Part shown: positions 36,472 through 45,648 of the stretch, piece after piece
How positions within the stretch are numbered: the first letter of the stretch is position 1
Layout: every line of letters starts with the position of its first letter
Assembly (NCBI RefSeq): GCF_003730275.1
Contig: NZ_QTTA01000021.1
Location: 62,001-126,000, forward strand
Direction of reading: 5' to 3'
Source of the DNA: Brevundimonas halotolerans
GTDB taxonomy: Bacteria; Pseudomonadota; Alphaproteobacteria; Caulobacterales; Caulobacteraceae
Length of the DNA: 64,000 bases
Position numbers and translations under genes: made by a program
The notes under the pieces: generated by a model
The model's input: only the letters and a program-made list of their open reading frames with translations
What the model was told of the DNA's origin: nothing
Database searches by the model: none

Positions 36472-36505
36472 CGGGAAATTTCGTCCGACGGCCAGAAATT
36501 TCCCG
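36472..36505 (-). promoter_or_regulatory. 11-bp palindromic hairpin between sucD and sucA
   Basis: CGGGAAATTTC (36472-36482) is perfectly complementary to GAAATTTCCCG (36495-36505), with a 12-nt spacer. It lies 13 bp after the sucD stop and about 105 bp before the sucA start on the transcribed strand. The arms are far richer in A+T than the surroundings. It could be a partial terminator, an mRNA-processing or stability element, or an operator for sucA-odhB. Confidence 0.55.
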
Positions 36506-36518
36506 ATATGGCTCCGCT

Positions 36519-37421
36519 TCAGCCCTTCAGGACCTGGGTCAGGGTGGTGCCGAGGCGGGCAGGAGACGGCGAAACCGTAATGCCTGCGGCCTCCATGGCG
36601 GCGATCTTGGACTCCGCATCGCCCTTGCCGCCCGAGACGACGGCGCCGGCGTGGCCCATGGTGCGGCCCTTGGGCGCAGTCCGGCCGGCGATGAAGCCGA
36701 CCATGGGCTTCTTGCGGCCCTTCTTTGCCTCATCGATCAGGAACTGGGCGGCGTCTTCCTCGGCCGCGCCGCCGATCTCGCCGATCATGACGATCGATTC
36801 GGTCGCATCGTCCGCGAGGAACATCTCCAGCACGTCGATGAACTCCGTGCCCTTGACCGGGTCGCCGCCGATGCCGACAGCCGTCGTCTGGCCCAGACCT
36901 TCATTGGTGGTCTGGAAAACGGCCTCATAGGTCAGGGTGCCAGAGCGCGAGACGATGCCGACCGAGCCCTTCTTGAAGATGGAGCCCGGCATGATGCCGA
37001 TCTTGCACTCTTCGGGGGTCATGATGCCGGGGCAGTTGGGGCCCAGCAGGCGCGAATTCGACCGGTCGAGGCGCGCCTTGACCCGCACCATGTCGGCGAC
37101 CGGGATACCTTCGGTGATGCAGACGATGAAGGGGACTTCGGCCTCGATGGCCTCGATGATGGCGTCGGCAGCCCCGGCCGGCGGCACATAGATGACACTG
37201 GCATCGGCACCGGTCGCGTCACGACCCTCGGCCACCGAGGCATAGATCGGCAGGCTCTCGCCCTCGGACCCGTGCCAGATCTCGCCGCCCTTCTTCGGGT
37301 GAACCCCGCCGACCATCTTCGTGCCGAAATAGCGCAGCGCCTGTTCGGTATGGAAGGTGCCGGTCTTGCCGGTCAGGCCCTGGACGAGGACGCGGGTGTC
37401 TTTGTTGACGAGAATGGACAT
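36519..37421 (-). CDS. sucD: succinyl-CoA synthetase alpha subunit
   Basis: SucD binds CoA and carries the phosphorylated histidine. The 300-residue protein has the nucleotide-type fold opening [43 protein letters not shown], and active-site His257 in [24 protein letters not shown] 37421 is the family start. It is usually adjacent to sucC, but here a secreted unknown gene lies between them. Confidence 0.97.
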   Translation of the reverse strand: MSILVNKDTRVLVQGLTGKTGTFHTEQALRYFGTKMVGGVHPKKGGEIWHGSEGESLPIYASVAEGRDATGADASVIYVPPAGAADAIIEAIEAEVPFIVCITEGIPVADMVRVKARLDRSNSRLLGPNCPGIMTPEECKIGIMPGSIFKKGSVGIVSRSGTLTYEAVFQTTNEGLGQTTAVGIGGDPVKGTEFIDVLEMFLADDATESIVMIGEIGGAAEEDAAQFLIDEAKKGRKKPMVGFIAGRTAPKGRTMGHAGAVVSGGKGDAESKIAAMEAAGITVSPSPARLGTTLTQVLKG

Positions 37422-37487
37422 GGAGGACCTGGGTTCAGTGGCCGCGAGGGCGGCGAGCAAGGGTTCGGGGAGGAAACGGTTGGCGAC

Positions 37488-38096
37488 CTAGCGGGGCTGG
37501 GGCCGCATATACATGATCATGATGACTCCGTCGGAATCGCCGGTCATGACGATGCGCATGTCATCGCCCGCCGCCAGTTCGAGCAGGGCGTCCTCGCCCA
37601 GGTCCGACGCAATGGCGACCTTGCGGCCGTTCTCGATCGTGTAGGGATAGCCGTTCAGGCCGGACTCGCTCATCTCGGCATTGGGGGTCATGTCCAGCCA
37701 GTCGGCGACGGCCCCGTCGATGTCGGCATAGTCGCCGGGCATCACGCCCACGGCACAGACGGCCATATAGAGCTCACCCCCGTCGGTGAGGGTGCCGAGG
37801 CCATCGGTCATGTCGCCAGTCATGGCGATCTGGATGCCCTCGCCCGCGAACAGCATACGGGCTTGCATATTTTCGAAGGGGGCATCGGGACCCAGCATTT
37901 CCGGCGGCAGCACATCCCAGCCGGCGGCGTCCAGCTTGGCCATGGCGGCGGACGCCTGACCGTCGGTCGCGACACAGGTCGACTGGAAGAGGGCCAGATG
38001 CGGATCCGCCGCCTGGGCCTGGGCCACGGCGGGAGCCAGCGTGACTGCTGCCGCGACGGCGAGGGGTTTCAGATAGCGAAGGGCGGACATGGTCAT
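37488..38096 (-). CDS. exported protein of unknown function inside the suc cluster
   Basis: The 202-residue protein has a signal peptide (MTMSALRYLKPLAVAAAVTL, cleavage after AQAQA near residue 29) and a mature domain with two cysteines (STCVATDG, MAVCAVGV) and a methionine-rich, acidic composition, ending VIMIMYMRPQPR. I do not recognise the family. It is co-directional with sucC (33 bp upstream) and sucD (66 bp downstream), so it is likely co-transcribed with them, although its location outside the cytoplasm makes a TCA-cycle role unlikely. Confidence 0.8.
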   Translation of the reverse strand: MTMSALRYLKPLAVAAAVTLAPAVAQAQAADPHLALFQSTCVATDGQASAAMAKLDAAGWDVLPPEMLGPDAPFENMQARMLFAGEGIQIAMTGDMTDGLGTLTDGGELYMAVCAVGVMPGDYADIDGAVADWLDMTPNAEMSESGLNGYPYTIENGRKVAIASDLGEDALLELAAGDDMRIVMTGDSDGVIMIMYMRPQPR

Positions 38097-38129
38097 TCCT
38101 GAAGGCTTGGTTTCGGATGAACGTCTGGA

Positions 38130-39320
38130 CTAGCCGACCGCTGCGACAATCTTCTGCGCCGCGTCGTCGAGGTCGTCGGCGGCGGTGATGGCGAGGCCGG
38201 ATTCGTTGAGGATCTTCTTGCCTTCATCGACATTGGTGCCCTCGAGGCGGACGACCAGCGGCACCTTGAGGCCCACCTCTTTCACGGCGGCGACCACGCC
38301 CTCGGCGATCACGTCACAGCGCATGATGCCGCCGAAGATGTTGACCAGAATGCCCTCGACGCGCGGGTCGGCGGTGATGATCTTGAAGGCCGCCGCGACC
38401 TTTTCCTTGGAGGCGCCGCCGCCGACGTCACAGAAGTTGGCGGGCTCTTTGCCATACAGTTTGATGATGTCCATGGTCGCCATGGCCAGACCGGCGCCAT
38501 TGACCATGCAGCCGATGTTGCCGTCGAGCGCCACATAGGCGAGGTCCCATTTCGAGGCCTCGATCTCCTTGGGGTCTTCCTCGGTCTCGTCGCGCAGGGC
38601 CAGGATGTCCGGGTGGCGGAACAGGGCGTTGCCGTCAAAGCTGACCTTGGCGTCCAGCACGCGCAGGCGGCCGTTTTCCATGACGATCAGCGGGTTGATT
38701 TCCAGCATCGACATGTCGGTGTCGAGGAAGGCCTTGTAGAGGATCGGGAACAGGGTCTTGCCGTCCTCGGCCGCCGCGCCGTCCAGCTTCAGCGCCCCGT
38801 TGAGTGTCGCGACATCCGCGTCGGTGACGCCGGCCTCGGGGTCGATGACGATGGTCTGGATCTTTTCGGGCGTGTCGTGGGCGACGGCCTCGATGTCCAT
38901 GCCGCCCTCGGTCGAGACGACGAAAGCGACGCGGCCGTGCTGACGATCGACCAGCAGCGAACAATAGAGCTCGCGGTCGATATCGGCGCCATCCTCGATA
39001 TAGAGGCGGTTGACCTGTTTGCCGGCGTCGCCGGTCTGGGCGGTGACCAGGGTGTTGCCCAGCATTTCGCGGGCGTGGGCCACAGCCTCCTCGACCGATT
39101 TGGCCAGACGGACGCCGCCCTTCGCGTCAGCGCCCAGTTCCTTGAACTTGCCCTTGCCCCGGCCACCGGCGTGGATCTGGGACTTCACGACATAGAGCGG
39201 ACCGGGCAGCGACCGGGCGGCGGCCTCGGCCTCGTCCGCCGAAGTGATGGCCACGCCCGCCGCGACCGGCGCGCCAAAGCCCTTCAGAACCTGCTTGGCC
39301 TGATACTCGTGAATATTCAT
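38130..39320 (-). CDS. sucC: succinyl-CoA synthetase beta subunit
   Basis: SucC is the ATP-grasp subunit that makes ATP or GTP from succinyl-CoA. The 396-residue protein begins [20 protein letters not shown] and shows [26 protein letters not shown], and [20 protein letters not shown], all standard. It is the first gene of the sucC-X-sucD-sucA-odhB series transcribed on the minus strand. Confidence 0.97.
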   Translation of the reverse strand: MNIHEYQAKQVLKGFGAPVAAGVAITSADEAEAAARSLPGPLYVVKSQIHAGGRGKGKFKELGADAKGGVRLAKSVEEAVAHAREMLGNTLVTAQTGDAGKQVNRLYIEDGADIDRELYCSLLVDRQHGRVAFVVSTEGGMDIEAVAHDTPEKIQTIVIDPEAGVTDADVATLNGALKLDGAAAEDGKTLFPILYKAFLDTDMSMLEINPLIVMENGRLRVLDAKVSFDGNALFRHPDILALRDETEEDPKEIEASKWDLAYVALDGNIGCMVNGAGLAMATMDIIKLYGKEPANFCDVGGGASKEKVAAAFKIITADPRVEGILVNIFGGIMRCDVIAEGVVAAVKEVGLKVPLVVRLEGTNVDEGKKILNESGLAITAADDLDDAAQKIVAAVG

Positions 39321-39364
39321 GGAAACCGTCGCGTCCGCTGATAGGGAGGGGTGCGAGGCTTATA

Positions 39365-39399
39365 GGCTCCGCCCGTTCGCAGGCGCAACAGGCGGAGCC
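39365..39399. repeat. 9-bp inverted repeat upstream of sucC
   Basis: GGCTCCGCC (39365-39373) is perfectly complementary to GGCGGAGCC (39391-39399) with a 17-nt spacer. It lies between the MFS gene end (39418) and the sucC start (39320), both on the minus strand. There is no T-run, so it may be a Rho-dependent end for the MFS transcript, a sucC leader fold or an operator. Confidence 0.45.
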
Positions 39400-39417
39400 G
39401 GGTCAGGTGTCAAAGGA

Positions 39418-40950
39418 TCAGTCGATCCAGTCCTTCCTGAGGGTGCGCGAGGCACCGATCAGCAGCACGGCCGCCAGCACATAGAAGCCCATGCCGGTGT
39501 AGATGGCCCAGCGCAGGCTTTCGTCCCCGAACTGCGGCGCCAGCAGATCGCTCATCCAGCCGAAATAATAGAAGCCCACGGCAATGCCGAGCAGGTTGTT
39601 GATCAGCAGGAACAGCGCCGAGGCGGTCGAGCGCATCGGGGCCGCGACCAGATTCTGGATGGAGGCCGTGATCGGTCCCAGCCACGCGAGGTTGAGGCCG
39701 GTGGGGATGATGAAGATCAGGAAGGCCACGATCAGCGACTGGGCCCGCGTGCCGCCGTCAGCAAAGATCTGGGCGATCAGCCAGTCGGAATTCATCGCCA
39801 GGATGAAACAGGGGGCCGATATCAGAAAGGCAATGGCTGGCACCAGCGGATAGGCGCCCTTACCGCGATGGGCCAGTTTGTCGGCGATCATGCCGCCCAG
39901 CCAGATGCCCAGGGTGCCGCCGATCAGGGCGATGCCCGAATAGTACCAGCTGACCTCGCGCAGGGTCAGGTCAAAGCTGCGCATGAAGAACAGGGGCAGC
40001 CATCCGGCCACGCCGTATCCGCAGACGGACGAGGAGGCCGCGCCCAACGCCAGCAGCCAGAAGCTTTTCTTCTTGATGACGATCGAGGCCGTGGACCGCG
40101 CGATCATCAGGGAGATGCCGATCACCAGCGCCAGCAGAGCGGCAAAACCGAGCACCATGGCGTTGCCGAGGGCGATCAGGCCGAAATGATTGAGGGCCGC
40201 GAGCGCCATCAGACCGGCGCCGAGCCCCAGCATGATGAGCGAGGCCGTGCGTCCGACCGCCGACGAGGCGGCAGGCGGGTGAGAGGACACGGCGGCGGCA
40301 TCGGCCGGGGCCGCCGGATTGACCGGACGCGGCACATCCGTCGCGCCGCGCTTCGGGTCCTTGACCGTCAGGCGCAGAACCGGCGCGACCAGCAGACCGA
40401 GCAGGCCGACCACGATGAAGGCGGTTCGCCAGCCGTATTCCGCCGCCAGAAGACCGCCGACCAAGGTGCCGGCCGCCGTACCCAGGGGAATGCCGAAGGC
40501 GAAGCCGGCCAGGGCCCGCGCGCGCTGGTGTGGCGGGAAATAGTCCGCGACGAGCGAATAGGCGGGGGCGACTCCGCCAGCCTCTCCGACGCCCACACCC
40601 ATGCGATACAGAAACAGCTGACCATAGGACCCCGCCACCCCGCACAGGGCGGTAAACCCGGACCAGACCGTCAGCGCGCCGGTCATAATCCAGACCCGGC
40701 TATAGCGATCGGCGAGCCAGGCCAGGGGAATGGCGAGGGTGGAATAGACCGAGGCAAAGGCGATGCCGCCCAGCAGGCCGAACTGGCTGTCGGTCAGGCC
40801 AAACTCTTCCTTCAGGGGCGCGGCCAGAATGCCGATGATCTGCCGGTCCAGAAAGTTCAGCATGTAGACGAAGATCAGGATCGCCAGAACGTAGAAGCGA
40901 TAGCCCGGGCTGGCAGGCTTCTCAGCGCCGGGCGTGGTGGCTTCAGTCAT
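39418..40950 (-). CDS. MFS transporter (spinster-like)
   Basis: The 510-residue protein has about 12 membrane segments and MFS motif A variants (LNFLDRQIIGILAAPLKEEFGLTDSQFGLL, then LADRYSRVWIMTGAL), and the block GVGEAGGVAPAYSLVADYFPPHQRARALA, which is typical of spinster-type carriers. A long central loop (about residues 215-260, Pro/Ala-rich) separates the halves. The substrate is unknown. ATG 40950 is used. It lies downstream of a TonB-dependent receptor gene but behind a strong terminator, so it probably has its own promoter. Confidence 0.9.
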   Translation of the reverse strand: MTEATTPGAEKPASPGYRFYVLAILIFVYMLNFLDRQIIGILAAPLKEEFGLTDSQFGLLGGIAFASVYSTLAIPLAWLADRYSRVWIMTGALTVWSGFTALCGVAGSYGQLFLYRMGVGVGEAGGVAPAYSLVADYFPPHQRARALAGFAFGIPLGTAAGTLVGGLLAAEYGWRTAFIVVGLLGLLVAPVLRLTVKDPKRGATDVPRPVNPAAPADAAAVSSHPPAASSAVGRTASLIMLGLGAGLMALAALNHFGLIALGNAMVLGFAALLALVIGISLMIARSTASIVIKKKSFWLLALGAASSSVCGYGVAGWLPLFFMRSFDLTLREVSWYYSGIALIGGTLGIWLGGMIADKLAHRGKGAYPLVPAIAFLISAPCFILAMNSDWLIAQIFADGGTRAQSLIVAFLIFIIPTGLNLAWLGPITASIQNLVAAPMRSTASALFLLINNLLGIAVGFYYFGWMSDLLAPQFGDESLRWAIYTGMGFYVLAAVLLIGASRTLRKDWID

Positions 40951-41010
40951 GACGGTTCCCCCTGGTGGTCTTGATGCCGGGCGGAACGGTAGCGCCCCCG
41001 GTCCTGCATG

Positions 41011-41050
41011 CAAAAGAAAAAGGGCGGCGGTCCGCCTGGAACCGCCGCCC
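41011..41050 (-). terminator. intrinsic terminator of the TonB-receptor gene
   Basis: GGGCGGCGGT (41022-41031) and ACCGCCGCCC (41041-41050) form a perfect 10-bp stem with a 9-nt loop. On the minus strand it is followed by TTTTTCTTTTG (41021 down to 41011). It begins about 36 bp after the receptor stop. Confidence 0.93.
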
Positions 41051-41085
41051 GGATAGGTATCAGACGTTCAATGGCCGAAGCCGGA

Positions 41086-43287
41086 TCAGAACTTGATCTG
41101 GATCGAAGCCGTCACGGTCTGCGGCGGGCCGTAGTAGCCGATGACCGAGTCGTTGAAGAGCGCGCCGGGGAAGTTGTAGCCGCCCACGCGGTACTCTTCG
41201 TCCGTCAGGTTCTTGCCGAACAGGCCCAGGCTCCAGCGCTCGCTGGGGGCGGTCCAGATCAGCGACAGGTCGACCAGCGCATAGGCTTCCTGGTCCAGGA
41301 TCGGGTTCGGGAACTCGAACATGCTGAAGTCGCCGCGATAGCTGACCGAGGGGGTCACGACCAGTTCGCCGCCCGCCACATCACTGCGCCAGGTCAGACC
41401 GAAATAGCCGGTCCATTCCGGGGCGTTCTGCAGGACGACCAGGTCCGAGATGTCCTCATAGGCCATGGTCGTCAGATTGTAGCGCAGGAACTCGTCGAAC
41501 TCGCTGTTCAGATAACCGACGGCGAAGTTGGCCGACAGGTTATCGCTCAGGAACAGGGAGCCTTCGAACTCGGCCCCGTACAGGGTCGACTGGCCGACGT
41601 TGTCGACGAAGCTGGCGATACCGCCGACGGCCGGCACCTGGGTGGTGACCTGCTGGTCTTCATACTGGTTGTAGAAGACCGACGAGCTGAACGACAGCGG
41701 GCCCGCACGCCCCTTCAGGCCGATCTCATAGCTGTCGACCGTTTCCGGTTGATAGCCGTTGACCGTGTCCGGCGTCAGGATGGCGTCGCCGCGCATGTCG
41801 AAGCCGCCGGACTTGAAGCCCGAGGACCACGAAGCATAGCCCGTGATGGCGTCCGAGAAGTCGTACGACAGGGCGACCCTCGGCGAGATGTCATCGAAGG
41901 TGCGGTCGTTGGTGTAGTCCGTGCGCAGCAGGGTCGGAGCGCGCGGCGTGCCGCCCAGCAGCGGCGAGCGGGTTGCGCCCGCATAGTTGGCGCGGAACAC
42001 CGTGCCGGTCTTGCTGTCCTCGGTGTAGCGGATGCCGAGACCCAGGTGCAGGCGCTCGGTCAGGTCCAGGTTCACATCGGCGAACAGGGCGACACTTTCG
42101 GTTTCGACCACACCGCCGGTACCGATCACGATGCCGAGGTTGCCGAGAACGGTGTCGAAGGCGCCTTCGGCCGAGGCGTCCAGATAGAAGACGCCGAACA
42201 CGCCCTGGATCCGGTCATAGTTGAACTGGAACTGGAGCTCGGTGGTGAACTGGTCGTCGGCATAATAGGCCGGGATGTCCAGCGTCGGGGCCGGCGTGTT
42301 GTCGAAGTCGATGACCGTATCGGTCCGGCCTTCGCGCCAGGCGGTGATCGCCTTGAAGGTCCAGTGCTCGCTGACGTCCACCTGGCCGGTGAAGGACAGG
42401 CCTTCGCTTTCTACCGAGTTTTCGTCACCGATTCCGGCATAGGTGTCATAGACGCTGTCCGGCGACCCGGCGCCCGGGCCGACACCCGCCACTTCGCGGT
42501 GACCGTGGCGGGGGTTGGAATCATCCTGGGTGCGGTCATAGGCGAGACGGAAGAAGACCTCGTCGCGCGGGGTGAATTCGGCGCTCGCGCGGAAGGCGGT
42601 GACGTCCTTGTCGTAGTGCTCGGCGCCGGTGTTGAGGTTCTCGCCATAGCCGTCGCGCGTCAGGCTGGCGAAAGCGCCGCCGATGCGGAAGCTGTCGCTG
42701 AGCGGCACGCTGCCCGAGGCGATCAGATCGACCTGGTTGTAGCTGCCATAGGCACCGCGGATGGTGGCCTCGGCGTCCTGCGACAGGCGCGAGGTCACAT
42801 ACTTGATGGCGCCGCCGACGGTGTTGCGGCCGTACAGCGAGCCCTGCGGGCCGCGCAGGACCTCGATGCGCTCGATGTCGAAGATGTCGAGCACCGCCGC
42901 CTGCGGACGGGCGACATAGACGTCATCAACATACAGGCCGACGCCGGGCTCGAAGCCCCACAGCGGGTCCTGCTGTCCGACGCCGCGGATGAAGGAGATC
43001 AGGGTCGAGTTGGAGCCGCGGGCGACCTGGACGGTGGCGTTCGGCGTCTGCTGCTGCAGGGTGGTGATGTCGGTCGCGCCGGTCTCTGCCAGCCGCTCGG
43101 ACGACAGGGCGGTTACGGCAACCGGCACGTCCTTCAGCTGTTCGTCGCGGCGACGGGCCGTGACGATGATCTCATCCAGCGAGGTAACGGCCGGATCTTG
43201 CGCCGGTGCCTCTTGGGCGATGGCGGTGACGGACAGCGCGCTCCAGGCGGCCCCCGCCAGAAGGACGGTCTTTACGAGTCTGTTCAT
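41086..43287 (-). CDS. TonB-dependent outer membrane receptor
   Basis: The 733-residue protein has a signal peptide (MNRLVKTVLLAGAAWSALSV, cleavage near AIAQ), a TonB-box-like segment DEIIVTARRR, a plug domain (VPVAVTALSSERL, SFIRGVGQQDP, VLRGPQGSLYGRNTVGGAIKY) and a beta-barrel ending in the expected aromatic residue (IQIKF). Such receptors import siderophores, vitamins, sugars or aromatic compounds; the substrate cannot be assigned. A TetR-type regulator is divergently encoded, suggesting ligand-dependent control. Confidence 0.95.
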   Translation of the reverse strand: MNRLVKTVLLAGAAWSALSVTAIAQEAPAQDPAVTSLDEIIVTARRRDEQLKDVPVAVTALSSERLAETGATDITTLQQQTPNATVQVARGSNSTLISFIRGVGQQDPLWGFEPGVGLYVDDVYVARPQAAVLDIFDIERIEVLRGPQGSLYGRNTVGGAIKYVTSRLSQDAEATIRGAYGSYNQVDLIASGSVPLSDSFRIGGAFASLTRDGYGENLNTGAEHYDKDVTAFRASAEFTPRDEVFFRLAYDRTQDDSNPRHGHREVAGVGPGAGSPDSVYDTYAGIGDENSVESEGLSFTGQVDVSEHWTFKAITAWREGRTDTVIDFDNTPAPTLDIPAYYADDQFTTELQFQFNYDRIQGVFGVFYLDASAEGAFDTVLGNLGIVIGTGGVVETESVALFADVNLDLTERLHLGLGIRYTEDSKTGTVFRANYAGATRSPLLGGTPRAPTLLRTDYTNDRTFDDISPRVALSYDFSDAITGYASWSSGFKSGGFDMRGDAILTPDTVNGYQPETVDSYEIGLKGRAGPLSFSSSVFYNQYEDQQVTTQVPAVGGIASFVDNVGQSTLYGAEFEGSLFLSDNLSANFAVGYLNSEFDEFLRYNLTTMAYEDISDLVVLQNAPEWTGYFGLTWRSDVAGGELVVTPSVSYRGDFSMFEFPNPILDQEAYALVDLSLIWTAPSERWSLGLFGKNLTDEEYRVGGYNFPGALFNDSVIGYYGPPQTVTASIQIKF

Positions 43288-43497
43288 TTGAAGCCCCAAT
43301 CTCTGTTTCCAACCCAGGACGCTTTTATTCAGCGTTCAATGATTTTCCGCAGACTGACCCCGTTTTTGCCGATCTGTCAAACGGCCACGCCTGTCGGGGC
43401 GCGGAATTCAAGCGGGGCTGTGGCAGGAATACATACCCTCCGAGGGCCGCATGATGCGTGATTGCCGGACGGGGACGAGGCGACTAGCCTTGTCGGC
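43288..43497. promoter_or_regulatory. divergent control region between receptor and TetR genes
   Basis: These 210 bp separate two divergent genes and should contain both promoters. On the minus strand TTGACA (complement of 43375-43380) could be a -35 element for the receptor, but no good -10 hexamer is seen at the right distance. An imperfect palindrome ATTCAGCGTTCAAT lies at 43328-43341 and could be a regulator site. Both assignments are weak. Confidence 0.35.
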
Positions 43498-44244
43498 ATG
43501 AGCAAGATCACCGCGCCGCCGGCCCCCGGCCTGCCCGCCGAGAGCGGACGCGCAGGCCGGGCCGAGACCGCCGCCAAACGCGGCCGCCCGTCCAAGAGCC
43601 AGGGCGGTCGGAATGGCGAAACGCGCGACTCCATTCTGGATGCCGCCGAGGACCTGTTCTCCAAGCACGGCTTTTACGGGGTGACGATCCGCGAGGTCGC
43701 GCGCGAGGCGGGCGTCGACACGGCCCTGGTCCACTATTATTTCGGGGCCAAGCGCGACCTGTTCGATGCCGTCTTCCTGCGTCGGGCCGAGGTCTGGAAC
43801 AATGAACGGGTCGAGGCGATCAATCGCTATGCGCGCGAGAACGAGGGCACGATGACGCTGGAGGGCCTGCTTGAGGCCTTCCTGAGGCCGCCCTTCCAGT
43901 GGTCGCTGAAGGGCGGGCCGGGGTGGAAGCACTATTCCGCCCTTGTGGCCCAGACCAATGCCAATCCGACTTTCGGCGGCGAGACCATGGCGCGCTATTT
44001 CGACCCGTCGATCCGGCGGCTGATCGATCTGCTCCGGGTCGTTTTGCCCGAGGCCAGCGATGCGGATCTCTACTGGGGCTGGCACAATCTGTCCGGGGCC
44101 CTGACCCTGACGCTGGGCGAGACGGGGCGGCTGGACCGGCTGTCGGGGGGTCTGTGCCAGTCCGGTGATCTGGACAGCGCCTGCGACTATATGGTGCGGT
44201 TCGCCTCTGCCGGGTTTCGGGCCGTCAGCAAGCCGAGAGACTAG
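43498..44244 (+). CDS. TetR family transcriptional regulator
   Basis: The 248-residue protein has a 40-residue basic, disordered N-terminus (KRGRPSKSQGG, AT-hook-like GRP), the TetR helix-turn-helix (TRDSILDAAEDLFSKHGFYGVTIREVA, then AGVDTALVHYYFGAKRDLF) and a ligand-binding domain resembling CecR/YbiH-type C-terminal domains. It probably represses the divergent TonB receptor gene. Its TAG stop overlaps the stop of the convergent MarR gene. Confidence 0.92.
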   Translation: MSKITAPPAPGLPAESGRAGRAETAAKRGRPSKSQGGRNGETRDSILDAAEDLFSKHGFYGVTIREVAREAGVDTALVHYYFGAKRDLFDAVFLRRAEVWNNERVEAINRYARENEGTMTLEGLLEAFLRPPFQWSLKGGPGWKHYSALVAQTNANPTFGGETMARYFDPSIRRLIDLLRVVLPEASDADLYWGWHNLSGALTLTLGETGRLDRLSGGLCQSGDLDSACDYMVRFASAGFRAVSKPRD

Positions 44245-44867
44245 GCGGCCTCAGGCTCTACCGGCGCGGCATCCTTGCCTTTGGCCTTGCCGGCCTTTTT
44301 GCCGGACTTTTTGGACGCAGCCTTTTCGGCCTTTTGCGCGGCTTTCTCGGCCTTGCGCAGTTCCTTGAGCCGTTTCTTCTCGGCGCGCGCCGCAGCGATG
44401 GCTTCTTCCGGGGCGGCATCGGCGGCGCCGGCCAGCTCGGCCAGGATTTCGAGGAAGGATTCGCGGCGGCCCTTGGGCAGCAGGGCCATGATCTGACGGT
44501 CGGCCTCGACCACGCGCGGCCGGGCATCGGCCAGCGCCGCCTCCCCTTCGGGGGTCAGCCGCACGGCCATGGCGCGCGCATCGAGCGTCGAACGCTCGCG
44601 CGACAGAAGTCCGCGTTGGGCCATGCGGGCCACCAGATCGGCGAGGGTCGAACGATCGATGCCGGTCGCCTTGACCAGATCGGTCTGGGTCAGGCCGGAA
44701 CGCAGCGAAACGGCCTCGAGCACGGCGAACTGGCGCTGGGTGAGGCCGTCAGAGCCGAGTTCGCGCGAATAGATGTCGAGGGCGAGCTGCAGGGCCCGGT
44801 GGATCAGGTGGCTGGGCGATTCCGCGAGGGAGCCGGCCTCGCGGGCCTTCTTGCCGGACTTCACCAT
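44241..44867 (-). CDS. MarR family transcriptional regulator with Lys/Ala-rich tail
   Basis: The 208-residue protein has a MarR winged helix: LTQRQFAVLEAVSLRSGLTQTDLVKATGIDRSTLADLVARM, then RERSTLDARAMAVRLTPEGEAAL. After residue about 150 a tail of some 50 residues is almost entirely Lys, Ala, Glu and Gly (for example EKKRLKELRKAEKAAQKAEK), probably a long charged helix or nonspecific nucleic-acid contact. ATG 44867 has GGGAG 10 nt upstream. Target genes are unknown. Confidence 0.9.
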   Translation of the reverse strand: MVKSGKKAREAGSLAESPSHLIHRALQLALDIYSRELGSDGLTQRQFAVLEAVSLRSGLTQTDLVKATGIDRSTLADLVARMAQRGLLSRERSTLDARAMAVRLTPEGEAALADARPRVVEADRQIMALLPKGRRESFLEILAELAGAADAAPEEAIAAARAEKKRLKELRKAEKAAQKAEKAASKKSGKKAGKAKGKDAAPVEPEAA

Positions 44868-44973
44868 GACCGATCGACTCCCCTGACGCACCTCAATGCC
44901 GACAGGGCTATCAGGGCCGCTTTACGCTTTCGCGACGGCTGCGCGACATTTCTTCCGTCTGCACCCCGGGTGT

Positions 44974-45648
44974 TCAGGGTGCGGCGTTGGGGCCGGGCGG
45001 CGGGACGGCCGCCTCGTCTCCGTCCTCTGACTGAAGATTGCGGAAGATCAGCGGCATATTGCTGAGGCCGAACACGGACGAGGCGATCCACAGCACGCCC
45101 CGGAAGCTGACCCAGACATCCGCCGGATCGACGCTGTCATAGCCCAGCTGGTCCGTCGCCCAGCCGACCAGGGCCTCGCTGCGGACGGCTTCGTTCACCA
45201 AGGCCACAGCGGCAAAGAACAGGCCGTAGCGCAGGGTCAGGATCTTCCACGCCCGGTCATTGATCGGGATGACGGTACCCAGCAGCGCCTTCAGTGGCTG
45301 CTTGCCCATCTTCAGTCCGCCCAGCAGCAGGACCGACAGGCTGAGGTTCAGTATGGTGACCTTCAGCTTCACCCAAAGGTCGTCCTGGGTGAGCAGGGTC
45401 AGAAGGCCGAAGACGAGGGCAAAGCCGCCGACGATCAGCGGCATCAGCGCCAGCCGCCGCTCGACAATGAGGCCGACGGCCACGGCGATGGCCGCCCCGC
45501 CGACCAGGAACCATGTGGCCTGGACCAGGGCTTCGTCGCCCTCAAGGCCGTTCAGCCGGTAGACGAGGAAGGCCCCGGCGAAGGCGACGAGGGCGCCGAA
45601 ATCGACGGCCTGACGGATCCACGCGGGGGGCGAAGCGCGCTCACTCAT
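44974..45648 (-). CDS. inner membrane septation protein A (YciB/IspZ family)
   Basis: The 224-residue protein has five or six membrane segments and the family blocks TLLTQDDLWVKLKVTILNL and GKQPLKALLGTVIPINDRAWKILTLRYGLFF. YciB-type proteins affect septation and envelope synthesis. The Pro-rich acidic C-terminus is cytoplasmic. Its ATG overlaps the ftsY stop by 4 bp, so it is coupled to ftsY, a common alphaproteobacterial arrangement. Confidence 0.93.
   Translation of the reverse strand: MSERASPPAWIRQAVDFGALVAFAGAFLVYRLNGLEGDEALVQATWFLVGGAAIAVAVGLIVERRLALMPLIVGGFALVFGLLTLLTQDDLWVKLKVTILNLSLSVLLLGGLKMGKQPLKALLGTVIPINDRAWKILTLRYGLFFAAVALVNEAVRSEALVGWATDQLGYDSVDPADVWVSFRGVLWIASSVFGLSNMPLIFRNLQSEDGDEAAVPPPGPNAAP

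Noticed and set aside
33905-36580. An 891-codon plus-strand open frame
   Set aside because: It is antisense to sucA, which is unmistakable on the minus strand.
41008-43461. An 817-codon plus-strand open frame
   Set aside because: It is antisense to the TonB receptor gene, whose signal peptide, plug and C-terminal aromatic residue are clear.
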